Of a DNA stretch of 49,513 nucleotides, positions 39,509 through 48,501 are shown piece after piece (position 1 is the first letter of the stretch; each line of letters begins with the position of its first letter). Source of the stretch: a virus. The position numbers and the translations under genes were made by a program. The stretch spans positions 1-49,513 of the IMG/VR virus record IMGVR_UViG_3300010939_000123. One strand, 5' to 3'. The notes under the pieces are model-generated. The model ran no database searches. It saw only the letters and a program-made list of their open reading frames with translations, and was not told the origin of the DNA.

Positions 39509-40423
39509 TTAAGCGACCGCGTTTTGAACGAAGTATCCGGCCTCAGAGGTCGTGATGAGGACCTGGTACACATCCTCGGCGTAGATGATCTCCAGCTTCG
39601 GCTCCTCGCGGTAGCGAAAGACCTGCGGCTTACCCACTAAGCGCGGGGTATAACCGAAGGAGGGGATCTCCTTTCCGACGCCGGGCGGCACCCAGGCGAG
39701 GATGGCGTGTTTGCCCCAGATGTCTGTGAAGACCCCGGCCTGATCGGACCAGACGGCCTTTCCGACCACAACACGATCGACCGAGAAGAGCGCGGCCAGA
39801 AGATCGGCTGTCACAATCCCCCGCTGGGTGTACTTGATCTTGTCGATGATGCTTGCGTGTTCTCCCAGACGATTGAAGACGATCGGCCCGATCATGAGGG
39901 TATTGGGGTAACGTCCGATCTTGCTCCGGACCGCTTCCCTTCCCGTGTTGATATCGCTGATCGGAGTCGACGCGGCATCATTCCATTGGGCTGCCCCGGC
40001 AAGCGTCACCTTGTTCCCGGCCGGATAGTTCGCAAGATCCTGGGCTAGGTCGGCCGCTGTCTTCTCCCTCTCCAGCTGGATCGCCTCAGTCACAGTATTC
40101 AGCGTCCGGATCTGGAGATCGATCGGGTTGGACTGCTCGGTGAGTTCTTCATCATCGATGGGCCCCTCCAGGGTATGGTCCTCCAGGGCGAGGGTAATCA
40201 TGGGGATGTTATCCCAATCGATCCTCTTCGACTTGGCCCGCATGGCTCGAAGCGTGGTGTAGAGCTTGAAGGCCTCCTTCCCGAACTTGACGATCTTCCC
40301 GCCCCGTTTCTGGTTGGGAAGGATCGGGAAGAGGGCATCGGCAATGAACTCGGCATTGGTATAACCCAGTGCGACGTTCGTTAAAACCGGGTCAACGACC
40401 CGTAGTTGATTGAGTGGCGGCAT
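39509..40423 (-). CDS. major capsid protein
   Basis: 304 aa. MPPLNQLRVVDPVLTNVALG, YTNAEFIADALFPILPNQKR, ALEDHTLEGPIDDEELTEQS and TLMIGPIVFNRLGEHASIID, ending with LEIIYAEDVYQVLITTSEAG. The pattern is that of capsid proteins of Mu-like siphophages (HK97 fold). Gene order after protease/scaffold and decoration genes supports it. Confidence 0.85.
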   Translation of the reverse strand: MPPLNQLRVVDPVLTNVALGYTNAEFIADALFPILPNQKRGGKIVKFGKEAFKLYTTLRAMRAKSKRIDWDNIPMITLALEDHTLEGPIDDEELTEQSNPIDLQIRTLNTVTEAIQLEREKTAADLAQDLANYPAGNKVTLAGAAQWNDAASTPISDINTGREAVRSKIGRYPNTLMIGPIVFNRLGEHASIIDKIKYTQRGIVTADLLAALFSVDRVVVGKAVWSDQAGVFTDIWGKHAILAWVPPGVGKEIPSFGYTPRLVGKPQVFRYREEPKLEIIYAEDVYQVLITTSEAGYFVQNAVA

Positions 40424-40482
40424 CTTTTATTCCTCCTTTATTTGATAATGTTAAGATGCTATTAACATCTTTACATTCAGAC

Positions 40483-40911
40483 TTATTTCACCAACAGTAC
40501 TTCGATCATGTCGCCTGCGGCCCCTGCCGCTTCCATTGCGATCGCGTTGATCTTCTCCGGCCTGACCGATCCGGCGAGGGTGATAATCGCGCCGTTGACG
40601 GCGGACGATGTCACGGCGGTCACGCCGGCATCCACCGTTGCCACCAAGTTGGCCGCGACCACGGCGCGCCCCTGGGCGTCGGCCGCTAGAGAATCCCCGA
40701 CGGCGATCACGCCACCGGCTTCAATGATGGCCGAGCCGAGCACAGTCACCGGCAAGAGATCATCCAGTACGGCATCCTGCTGTGCCACGCCAAACGCTTG
40801 CTTTCCGGCGACGGCCACCTGAATTTTGTCAAACCCGACAAAGCGCCTTCTTGTGATGACACCGCCGGACTTCACCGTCAGTGCCAGCGTGGGTGTGTAT
40901 TGTTCTCCCAT
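40483..40911 (-). CDS. capsid decoration-like protein (DUF2190-like)
   Basis: 142 aa, Ala/Val/Gly-rich beta protein: FVGFDKIQVAVAGKQAFGVA, GGVIAVGDSLAADAQGRAVV, then AIAMEAAGAAGDMIEVLLVK. This is the DUF2190/decoration pattern (AVGDxL..DA.GR...A). Lies between protease/scaffold and capsid genes. Confidence 0.75.
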   Translation of the reverse strand: MGEQYTPTLALTVKSGGVITRRRFVGFDKIQVAVAGKQAFGVAQQDAVLDDLLPVTVLGSAIIEAGGVIAVGDSLAADAQGRAVVAANLVATVDAGVTAVTSSAVNGAIITLAGSVRPEKINAIAMEAAGAAGDMIEVLLVK

Positions 40912-40970
40912 TTCAGTTCCTCCTTTTTAGAAAGTTCGTAAGTTTCGCGTTTTCAGTTCAAAACTTTGGC

Positions 40971-41999
40971 TTAAGAGACCGCCTTCACCGCGTCCGTGTA
41001 GGTCACATCTTTGTGAGCCTGCTGATATGCGGTCACCTTGTTGTGCAGCTCCAGGCGGTCCTCATCGACGGGGATCTTCCCGTCAGTACTGAATTCCGAA
41101 CCCTTCTTTAGATTCTCGTGCGGCGCAACCTCCTTAAAGGTCACTACCTTGGGAAGCTCTAACAGGAACCTCCTGAAGAACGCGCCCGGCGTCTCCTTCT
41201 TTCCTTCAGCGAATTCGATCTCAGTCGGCATCTCCTCGATCTGCTGCATGAAAGTAGAAAGCCCCATCTTCTTCCAGGCCGGGAGGAAATGACCGTCCTT
41301 CTTTAACAACTCGCCAAAGGAGGTGACGTTCTGCTTCCGGACTTCTTGCCGCTCCGCCTTTCGCTCAGACTCCATTTTGGCAATCTTTTCATCCCGCTTC
41401 TTCCTCTCATCTTCGAGAGAGGCGATCTTACTTGCGTATTCCGTCTTCTGGGAATTGAGCTTTTCCTTGACTTCTGCATTCAACTCTTCCTGTGTAAATG
41501 TCTTTGTCATGGGTTCCTCCTTGTTTTTGTGTTTGTTCTCTTCCGAGATAAAAAATGCCTTCATTCGGTTGAACACCCGGTCTAGAAGGTCGGCTTCTTC
41601 CGAAAACTCGATCACGACCATGGGTTCCACATCAGTGAACTTGATTCTTTCCAGGCCCTTAACGGCTGGAGGAACGGCACCGAGAAAGCCGATATGCCTG
41701 ATCGATAAATCCGGATTAAGTGCAATAGAACGGTTTGGGAACATCTTCTTCTTCACCATCTCGGCAAATTCCGGAACAAGATCTGAAAACCGAACCCAGA
41801 TCCGCCCGGCCTCTTTTTTGACTTCATCGACCCATCCCCAGGCCGGGGCGTCGATCTTCGGGTGTCCGATGACGGCCGGTGCCGCCAGGTCCTGAGATGC
41901 GGCAACGATCTTGTCGAGATCGGCCTCCGTCCAGGTACGGGTCACGCCCGCCATGTCGGTATGCGTTCCTGTTTTGAATACGTCGATCCAATCCTTCAT
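40971..41999 (-). CDS. prohead protease/scaffold (Mu I/Z-like)
   Basis: 342 aa from ATG 41999, which has AAAGGAGTGAGG upstream and overlaps the gpG stop. N-terminal DWIDVFKTGTHTDMAGV, then APAVIGHPKIDAPAWGWVDE and FPNRSIALNPDLSIRHIGFL, match the Mu gp32 protease domain. The C-terminal part is a long charged helix (KEKLNSQKTEYASKIASLED), the scaffold. Processing of scaffold and capsid is expected. Confidence 0.85.
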   Translation of the reverse strand: MKDWIDVFKTGTHTDMAGVTRTWTEADLDKIVAASQDLAAPAVIGHPKIDAPAWGWVDEVKKEAGRIWVRFSDLVPEFAEMVKKKMFPNRSIALNPDLSIRHIGFLGAVPPAVKGLERIKFTDVEPMVVIEFSEEADLLDRVFNRMKAFFISEENKHKNKEEPMTKTFTQEELNAEVKEKLNSQKTEYASKIASLEDERKKRDEKIAKMESERKAERQEVRKQNVTSFGELLKKDGHFLPAWKKMGLSTFMQQIEEMPTEIEFAEGKKETPGAFFRRFLLELPKVVTFKEVAPHENLKKGSEFSTDGKIPVDEDRLELHNKVTAYQQAHKDVTYTDAVKAVS

Positions 42000-42457
42000 C
42001 CCCTCACTCCTTTCTTTAAGTGCCGATCGATGGCCTTGATCATCTCGGTCTTGTCCTCCTGCTGAATCACGAGGTAGGGCCGGGCCGGTATCGTCACTTT
42101 TTTGCCTCTTCCGGCCTTGCCGCCCAACTGATGGATCGCGCCATAAACGACATTGTCCGGACCGATCTTCACCGAATCCGAAGAGGGCCGAGCGTTGATC
42201 GATCCCATCAGACGACCGGATTGAATCAGTATCCGCTGCGGCCTGGATTTCTTTCGAGGCCGCCAACGCTTCGCTCCTCCCTCAATGCTTCCTTTCGCCT
42301 TGTACCGTCCGCCGACCTCGAAGTTTTTAATCACGGATGTCCGGACGATCCCGCCGATCTCCCGCATCACCGGGGTCATATCACTCACCCGCCGACTCAG
42401 ACGCTTCAGCATCCTTCGGACTTTCCGGTCGTCGTACTTGATTTCTATGTTCGCCAT
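41996..42457 (-). CDS. phage virion morphogenesis protein (Mu gpG-like)
   Basis: 153 aa. KVRRMLKRLSRRVSDMTPVM, IGGIVRTSVIKNFEVGG, YGAIHQLGGKAGRGKKVTIP and RPYLVIQQEDKTEMIKAIDR are the typical blocks of the gpG/tail-completion S family. Confidence 0.9.
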   Translation of the reverse strand: MANIEIKYDDRKVRRMLKRLSRRVSDMTPVMREIGGIVRTSVIKNFEVGGRYKAKGSIEGGAKRWRPRKKSRPQRILIQSGRLMGSINARPSSDSVKIGPDNVVYGAIHQLGGKAGRGKKVTIPARPYLVIQQEDKTEMIKAIDRHLKKGVRG

Positions 42458-42558
42458 TGTTATAATTTCCTTATCGCTGGCAGAGAGGGAGCCTTGCCCT
42501 CAATGCTCTCTGTTACGCGCTGCGGCCGGTTTGGGGTTGAGAGCTATTTCCAAGAAAG

Positions 42559-43770
42559 TCACTTTCCATAAAGCAGCCTTCCCTTCCTTAAATTTCCTGC
42601 ACCGGTAACGCCTCCTCGAAAGAAACTCAAATTCTGCCAGGCCCCATCTTTGACCTCCAAGACCAGGCCGATCACCACGTTGCCCTTGACCCTTATCCCC
42701 TTCACATATTTTTTCCGCAGGCCGACCTTGCCCGTGGCCTCATTTCGGGAAAAGTTTCCCCAGATCTCGTAGGGATCTTCGATCAACTCCCGGATCAGCG
42801 GGAAGAACTGTTCCCTGCCATCCAGGCGTGCCGTCTTTGCCAGCATATGATCGACAATCGCCTGATTGACCAACGTCTGTTCTCCGAGCGGATCGATAAA
42901 CACCATCTCATCTCCACCGATGCTCTTTTTCAGGCCACGCCGCAGGCCCGACTCTGATTGTGACCGCCTGAAGAGTGCTGTGGTGGTGGTGACCACCGGA
43001 AGAATTTCGGGCCGACCAAAAGCCGTCGGACCCATCGGATCGAGATCCACCCAGGGACCCTCCGCCTCATCGAGCACCCGCTTCGCATGGTCGCTTCCCC
43101 AGGCCGTACGGCCGGGGTCGTAGTCCCAGCCCGGATCAATCCCCTTCGGGATCGTGTGAACTTCTCCGGTCCTGGGGTTCGTCCATGGATAAGTCCCATC
43201 GTCTGGGCCTTTTTTAGAAACGGTGTGCCCGTCGCGTTTCAATTCGCTCTTTGAATGGCTCACGATCTGGCACTTACAGCCCCATCCATTTGGAGGCCTG
43301 TGCGTATTCCACCAAGGATCATCGAAGGGCAGCACCATCCCGCTCCATTCGAGATGCAGCGGCCTTGGGTTTTCCGAAAGACCGCCGATGTAGCGAAGGA
43401 AGGGCCGTTCCTTCTTCCCGGCCTGCATCTGGGCATACTGCCCGGCAGCGTAGGCGGTTCGCATGTTCGTATGAAAGATCACCCCGGTGCGCCAACCGCG
43501 CTTTCCCTTGTAGCTCCAGCCGTGACGGGTAACGATGTCATCGAAGCGCTTTCTAAAATCCGTGATGGTCTCGCCATCGGAAATCGCCTTATTAATCGTG
43601 TCATGAAAATCAGAGAGCAGCTCCTGCTTCATCGCCCCGGCGACCACAAAGGCCCGGCTGTGCATCCCCTGCCAAAGATCGTCCCAGGTCTCCGTCGGGA
43701 CATTCACCTTTTCCCGCAGGAAAGTAATCGCCTCTTCAAAAGGAACCGTCTTGAAATCAACTTCCGGCAT
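42559..43770 (-). CDS. Mu gp30-like minor head protein with nuclease-like C-terminus
   Basis: 403 aa from ATG 43770 (GAGGAAG upstream), overlapping the portal end. Mu-F domain: HTNMRTAYAAGQYAQMQA, FLRYIGGLSENPRPLHLEWS, FDDPWWNTHRPPNGWGCKCQ. The last 100 residues (FFPLIRELIEDPYEIWGNFS, YVKGIRVKGNVVIGLVLEV, ending GAGNLRKGRLLYGK) resemble the PBECR2-type barnase/EndoU/RelE-like domain often fused to this protein. It may be an ejected ribonuclease toxin; the activity is inferred. Confidence 0.8.
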   Translation of the reverse strand: MPEVDFKTVPFEEAITFLREKVNVPTETWDDLWQGMHSRAFVVAGAMKQELLSDFHDTINKAISDGETITDFRKRFDDIVTRHGWSYKGKRGWRTGVIFHTNMRTAYAAGQYAQMQAGKKERPFLRYIGGLSENPRPLHLEWSGMVLPFDDPWWNTHRPPNGWGCKCQIVSHSKSELKRDGHTVSKKGPDDGTYPWTNPRTGEVHTIPKGIDPGWDYDPGRTAWGSDHAKRVLDEAEGPWVDLDPMGPTAFGRPEILPVVTTTTALFRRSQSESGLRRGLKKSIGGDEMVFIDPLGEQTLVNQAIVDHMLAKTARLDGREQFFPLIRELIEDPYEIWGNFSRNEATGKVGLRKKYVKGIRVKGNVVIGLVLEVKDGAWQNLSFFRGGVTGAGNLRKGRLLYGK

Positions 43771-45286
43771 TATCTTCCTCTGTTGCCTCAAACCGGCCCG
43801 CCAGCTCCGCCGTGGCCAGGGCCTGCTGCAGGAGATCGCCCAGGTGAACCGGGTCCATCTCTTTATATCTATCCAGCAGGCGATCCTTTAAATCCTCCAG
43901 GCTATCTGCCTCGGCCACCAGCTTGGCAATCGGATCGATCATGGGATTTAAGTCCGCTTCCAGCATCAGCCGGTCGACAAGGGGATCAACGCTGTCGGAG
44001 GATTGGTTTATCGCGCGGGCGAAGGCACTCGTCTCGATCCCCCCTTTTGTTTCGTTCCCCGTATCGGGGGGTGAGGGGGAAACCAGCTCCTCATCCTCCG
44101 CAGGCTCCGGGATATCGTAGGTATCGTAGAAATATTTCTTCGCGATCGGCAGGCCGATCTTTGTCACCAGGCGCTCGTCCCGTTCGGCCAGATCCAGGAG
44201 GTTTTTCTCCGGTTCTGTCCGGATCCAGAACTTCGGATATTCGGTCACGCCTGGAAAGTTGAAATCCACCAGCCAGGGGATCAACTGGCAGTTCAGGGCC
44301 TCGGCAATGTCGTCGGCATCGTCTTTGACCAGATCGAGCCGGACCTCGTTGTGGACATCGCCCAGGGCACGGGATCCGGAGTCGCCGACATCGGTGGTTA
44401 AGCTCTGCCCCAGGGTGACGATGGCAATCGATTTGTCCCAATACGCCATGAAGCTTTTGTAGGAATCGGTTGTTCCCCGGCGCTGGCTCTCCAGTAGCTC
44501 TATGATGATGTTATCGGGGATCGTGACCGCCGCCTCCTGCTGGATCGCCTCGATGGCTTTAAGAAGCGCGTCCCGTTGAGGCTTCTCTGTTCCGGGCGGG
44601 TACTTCCCCACTACGGTCGGTGAGCCGAACTTCTCCAGATAGATCGACCAGAAGCGGATCCCGTTTTTCTTGAACCAGACCGGCCAGTACAACCTGCTGC
44701 CTAAGCCGGAGCCGAAAGGATTTCCGATCTTGCTCCCGGAGGACAGCACGATGAACTTCCGGTCCGGGACTTCTTCTCCCTCCAGGAGGTGCTGGGGCGT
44801 CAATAGACGCAGGCTTCGATCGAGGGCGAAAGTGAAGCGGCGTTGATCACGGCCAATAATCTCGTGGATTCCGATCTTCCCATCATGAGAGACCTTCCAG
44901 AGGACCTCCGCCACGGCGAAGCCTTTTAATTTGGCATCCAAAAGCGACTTAATGATATCCCCGAAAGGCAACGCCAGAAGCGTCTTCTCGATAAACGCGG
45001 CGATGTCGACGTCTGCGCCCTCTTCGGATGCGGGCGTGACCTGCCATTCTTTTCCGGAGACGGCGGTTTTACGCGTCTGAAGCGCGGCATAAACTTTGTC
45101 GTCCCGCTCCAGGTCTTCATAAATTTTAAGACCGGCCCCTCGGCCCTCGGTCGCTAAGACCGTATCGGGATTAAGGAGGATGTTTCCGATGTACCCGATC
45201 GTGATATCCCGGATCCCGACCGAAGCAATCTCATCCTTGATCGGTTTCGGCGGTTTCCCCTCGTCGGAGGGCTTCAAATCGGCCAT
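43757..45286 (-). CDS. portal protein (Mu gp29-like, DUF935)
   Basis: 509 aa. DKVYAALQTRKTAVSGKEWQ, KGFAVAEVLWKVSHDGKIGI, RSLRLLTPQHLLEGEEVPDR, KKNGIRFWSIYLEKFGSPTV and ALGDVHNEVRLDLVKDDADD are the classic DUF935 blocks. Forms the dodecameric DNA channel of the head. Confidence 0.95.
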   Translation of the reverse strand: MADLKPSDEGKPPKPIKDEIASVGIRDITIGYIGNILLNPDTVLATEGRGAGLKIYEDLERDDKVYAALQTRKTAVSGKEWQVTPASEEGADVDIAAFIEKTLLALPFGDIIKSLLDAKLKGFAVAEVLWKVSHDGKIGIHEIIGRDQRRFTFALDRSLRLLTPQHLLEGEEVPDRKFIVLSSGSKIGNPFGSGLGSRLYWPVWFKKNGIRFWSIYLEKFGSPTVVGKYPPGTEKPQRDALLKAIEAIQQEAAVTIPDNIIIELLESQRRGTTDSYKSFMAYWDKSIAIVTLGQSLTTDVGDSGSRALGDVHNEVRLDLVKDDADDIAEALNCQLIPWLVDFNFPGVTEYPKFWIRTEPEKNLLDLAERDERLVTKIGLPIAKKYFYDTYDIPEPAEDEELVSPSPPDTGNETKGGIETSAFARAINQSSDSVDPLVDRLMLEADLNPMIDPIAKLVAEADSLEDLKDRLLDRYKEMDPVHLGDLLQQALATAELAGRFEATEEDNAGS

Positions 45287-45457
45287 TTAGACGCCTTTTT
45301 TAACTGAATCGCTCATATTGGCTTTCAGACCCGTTTCAAAAATCGTTTAATACCCGTTTAAATTCGTTTAATTTGCGTTTAATAATTTTCAAGGTCTCTG
45401 TATAAGTCAGTCCCTGAGATCGTCGATCGTGGGGCATCCTGGGCGGTTTTTATTTTT
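45287..45457. other. gap between terminase and portal with phased repeats
   Basis: 170 bp without a supported gene. It holds five CGTTTAA-type heptamers (45332-45382). Confidence 0.6.
45332..45382. repeat. five helically phased CGTTTAA repeats
   Basis: CGTTTCA at 45332 and CGTTTAA at 45344, 45355, 45365 and 45376; spacings 12, 11, 10 and 11 bp. All are on one face of the helix. Possible binding array for a phage protein, or a packaging-related site next to the terminase gene. Confidence 0.6.
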
Positions 45458-46939
45458 CTAAAATCCCCCCATCTTCGAAAATTCACGACTTCCCGGATTT
45501 GCGCAGTCAAATTCGGGATGCCATTCGGCATCATTTTCGATTGCGTGGACCAGCATCGCGCCGGCAATCGCCCCGTCTCCATGACGCTGTCCGCCGTCTG
45601 CGCCCTTGGTGTGTACGTCGTCCGGAACCTTGGCAATACCCTTGGTCATTCGGACGAGTCGATTATCAGCCAGCAAGTCAGAGTCTTTCGGGAGCAGGAT
45701 CGTCTGATCTTCGAGGTGGCTTTTATATTTCGGCATGGCATCCTGATACCACGGCCTTGAAGGCATGACCTGTCGGATGCGACTTGCCCCATAGCGCTGC
45801 ATGGCAACCTCGGCCAGGTATTGTCCGTTTCCGCGTGCGTCCATCGCACCCCCGGAGAAGCGGGGAAGACGATCCACGACATAAAAAAGAATTTGCTCCT
45901 GCTGCCGGAAGGGAACATCCCGCAATTCAATGGCACAAATTGATCGGTAGTGTAGCTTCTGATCTTCCTGTGCCGGAAGAATGTAGGTTAGATCTCCGGA
46001 ACGACCAAAATCCTCGCCAAAATAAGTTTTTCTGTTTGGATCAATTTGATCCAATATCGGGTCCAGATAGTCTTTGATCCATGCGAGGGCGATGGCTTCC
46101 CGCTCGGCGTCCGGCTTCTGGGCAAATCCATCCTCACACTTCCAACGGACCACGGAGATTTCTTCATCCATGCAGCTTAAGATGAGGGCGCGAGAAAGAA
46201 AGACGCCACTCCCGCCTGAAGGGATGCAGAAAAGCTCTTCGTCAGCATCTTCTCCGTAGAATTCAACAAGCTGCTGACGCCAGGCGGCTTCGGCTTCGGG
46301 TGACCACTCCCGTTTTAAGGAGAGACAGATTTGTTTGTACAAGCCTTCCTCCAATGCCTCGTCAAAAGTAACGCGATGTAGAGAGAAGGGTTTTTTACCC
46401 GTCCGGATATCCTCGACGAGATCGTTGAAAGGGTTGTCGTCTCCAAAGTGTGTGGACATGATACGGACATCACCGCCCCACATGGTCAGCGCGATCGCTG
46501 CCTTAATCAGACCTGACAGGTCGGAGTGGAACGCAGCCTCGTCAATAACAACCCGTCCACGCTTACCGCGAAGGTTACTGGGCCGGGATGAAAGCGCAGT
46601 GATCCGGTGACCCGAAGCAAACGTAATCCGATATGAAAGGATGCCCTCTTCTTTCTTGTCGTCGTCTAATACCAGTTCCTGCATTTCGGAGGCCGCTTCG
46701 TGAAAGTGCCTGGCCCAAAAGGCGCAGTCCCGGATGAATTCTTGTGCCATATCCTGGTTGTACCCGATATACCAAACGTCCCTGCCGGATGTGCTGGCGG
46801 CATAGAGTGTGTCGTCAGCTGCTTCGGACCATGAAAACCCGATCTGGCGGGATTTTTCAGCAACCTTCACTGTGGCCTTATCTCTCGTCCACCTCGTCTG
46901 AAAAGGCAGTAAAACCCCTTTTTGAGATATTGCCGTCAT
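45458..46939 (-). CDS. terminase large subunit (Mu gp28-like)
   Basis: 493 aa. Walker-A-like AEKSRQIGFSW (27-37), Walker B VVIDEAAF (130-137), and the nuclease-domain FGEDFGRSGDLTYI later. MSTHFGDDNPFNDLVEDI and SRPSNLRGKRGRVVIDEAAF are typical of Mu-like terminases. Drives DNA packaging. Confidence 0.95.
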   Translation of the reverse strand: MTAISQKGVLLPFQTRWTRDKATVKVAEKSRQIGFSWSEAADDTLYAASTSGRDVWYIGYNQDMAQEFIRDCAFWARHFHEAASEMQELVLDDDKKEEGILSYRITFASGHRITALSSRPSNLRGKRGRVVIDEAAFHSDLSGLIKAAIALTMWGGDVRIMSTHFGDDNPFNDLVEDIRTGKKPFSLHRVTFDEALEEGLYKQICLSLKREWSPEAEAAWRQQLVEFYGEDADEELFCIPSGGSGVFLSRALILSCMDEEISVVRWKCEDGFAQKPDAEREAIALAWIKDYLDPILDQIDPNRKTYFGEDFGRSGDLTYILPAQEDQKLHYRSICAIELRDVPFRQQEQILFYVVDRLPRFSGGAMDARGNGQYLAEVAMQRYGASRIRQVMPSRPWYQDAMPKYKSHLEDQTILLPKDSDLLADNRLVRMTKGIAKVPDDVHTKGADGGQRHGDGAIAGAMLVHAIENDAEWHPEFDCANPGSREFSKMGGF

Positions 46940-47460
46940 GTAGAAATCCCCATGATTTTATTTCTGATATCCTCAGCCTTGTCATCGGACAGCCCATGGG
47001 CTTTCGCAACCGAGACCACTTGGTCCGCCGTCTTTTGAACTTTTTCCTTCAATACCATCTTGAGTTTCTCCCGCTGGACGCCGGAGGATTGCAGGCGGGC
47101 GATGGTCTTCATGACCTCGGTCGCCTTTTCTCCTTGCATGCTGTCCAACTCCAAGAGATAGGTCAGCGCCTTCTGAAGTGCGATGATGGCCGCAGCTTCT
47201 TCCAGATCCAGCGCCCCCTTACCTCCCGCCTCAGCGACAATCGCCTTTGCCTGGCCGATTGAGATGTTGACGCGATCCAGATCTGCTAAATGGTCCTTTC
47301 CGTAACGGCCAACTGAAGACTTCCCGATCGGATGGCCCATCTCGTTTAACCGGGCGGTGATCGCATCGTAGGTCCAACCGTTGACCAGGAGCTTATTGGT
47401 CAGATCGACAATCTCCTGCGGAAACTGTGTGACCTTATGGTGCTTGCGGCGTCCCATCAC
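46936..47460 (-). CDS. terminase small subunit-like (Mu gp27, DUF3486)
   Basis: 174 aa. MGRRKHHKVTQFPQEIVDLT, GWTYDAITARLNEMGHPIGK and SSVGRYGKDHLADLDRV match DUF3486 with an N-terminal HTH. ATG overlap with the large subunit (ATGA). Confidence 0.9.
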   Translation of the reverse strand: MMGRRKHHKVTQFPQEIVDLTNKLLVNGWTYDAITARLNEMGHPIGKSSVGRYGKDHLADLDRVNISIGQAKAIVAEAGGKGALDLEEAAAIIALQKALTYLLELDSMQGEKATEVMKTIARLQSSGVQREKLKMVLKEKVQKTADQVVSVAKAHGLSDDKAEDIRNKIMGIST

Positions 47461-47759
47461 CCAGGCTCCGGAAGGTCAATTGCCGGGTCGGGCGGACTCG
47501 TACCCTCCAGGAGTTTGATTCCTTTATTTGTGATGCCATGAACCCACATCTCCTCGCCCATGGCCTTGACCAACTTGGAAGACAGATATGGATCTTGCTG
47601 CAGATAAACGATCTCGGCCGTAATATCCGATTGAAGCACACCAGGGAAAAGGGGCATGATATCGAGGCAGAGATTGCGCTCGTTCAGCGGGACAGGAAAG
47701 CTCAGGTGGAGTGTCCTCAAGATGCGATAACGGACAGTCCTGTGAAGGTTTCGTATCAT
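47457..47759 (-). CDS. Mu gp26-region protein (VpaChn25_0724-like)
   Basis: 100 aa. RYRILRTLHLSFPVPLNERN, LQSDITAEIVYLQQDPYLSS and WVHGITNKGIKLLEGTSPPD fit the small winged-helix-like proteins before gp27 in Mu-like phages. The role is unclear; DNA-binding likely. Confidence 0.7.
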   Translation of the reverse strand: MIRNLHRTVRYRILRTLHLSFPVPLNERNLCLDIMPLFPGVLQSDITAEIVYLQQDPYLSSKLVKAMGEEMWVHGITNKGIKLLEGTSPPDPAIDLPEPG

Positions 47760-48112
47760 AATTTCTCCCTTATACTGGCTTGAATTTTGTTCAACGCTTC
47801 TACCTGTGCATCGAGTTTATGATCGAAACTGGTCAGTATCCGAATGAAGTCATCCCGCAAAACATATTGATGCGGCAGCTTTGTCTTAAACTGGGTCAGA
47901 TCGTCCGCCAGCTTTTCATCCTTCGCCCTTAGCTCTTTAGCAAGTTTTTCATCGCTGTCCTTCAACTCTTTAAACTGATCCCGATCCGAGTCCCGCTTCC
48001 CCCGCATAAAGAAGATGATGACCGCGACCCCAATGGTCATGATCAAGTTCATGCCGAGCAACACGATTGGAAAAACAATCTGGATTAAAATGTCCGGCTG
48101 CGTATTTCCCAT
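47756..48112 (-). CDS. DUF2730-like membrane/coiled-coil protein (Mu gp25 region)
   Basis: 118 aa from ATG 48112, overlapping the previous stop (TAATG). One TM helix (IQIVFPIVLLGMNLIMTIGV) then a long charged helix (KELKDSDEKLAKELRAKDEK). Position and plan as DUF2730 of Mu-like phages. Confidence 0.7.
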   Translation of the reverse strand: MGNTQPDILIQIVFPIVLLGMNLIMTIGVAVIIFFMRGKRDSDRDQFKELKDSDEKLAKELRAKDEKLADDLTQFKTKLPHQYVLRDDFIRILTSFDHKLDAQVEALNKIQASIREKL

Positions 48113-48492
48113 TAGGGCACCTTCGTTAAGTTTTTCACGATGAATACAATTTCGTTTGCCCCGGATTTTGTCCCGGCGGACCAGGTCCACTTAAATAGAG
48201 CAACATGGGATTCCTTTATGAGGGTTCCGACCATCACGTTATCGAGTATCCGCATCGGAAATACGAAGTTCCCGCTCACATCAACCGTTCCGCCGTTGGC
48301 GTTTAATACATCCAGGCCGCTCACCGAATTAATGGTATTGCCCGTTGTATTGTCATAGAGCGTCATAGTCAGCATGGTCAGCGACGCTGCGGGAAGGCCA
48401 ACGCCGTCTTGGTCTTGTACCTGGAACTTAATCGACGGAGTCGTCTCTTCCGCGACCTCATCGTTTGGACCATTTAGGATGGTTCTGATCAA
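48112..48492 (-). CDS. BppU/Ig-like small virion protein, 126 aa
   Basis: IKFQVQDQDGVGLPAASLTM, LTMTLYDNTTGNTINSVSGL and HVALFKWTWSAGTKSGANEI give a beta-sandwich plan like BppU-N or Ig-like domains. Between the repeat protein and gp25-like gene. Role inferred structural. Confidence 0.5.
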   Translation of the reverse strand: MIRTILNGPNDEVAEETTPSIKFQVQDQDGVGLPAASLTMLTMTLYDNTTGNTINSVSGLDVLNANGGTVDVSGNFVFPMRILDNVMVGTLIKESHVALFKWTWSAGTKSGANEIVFIVKNLTKVP

Positions 48493-48501
48493 AAGATTCT
48501 C

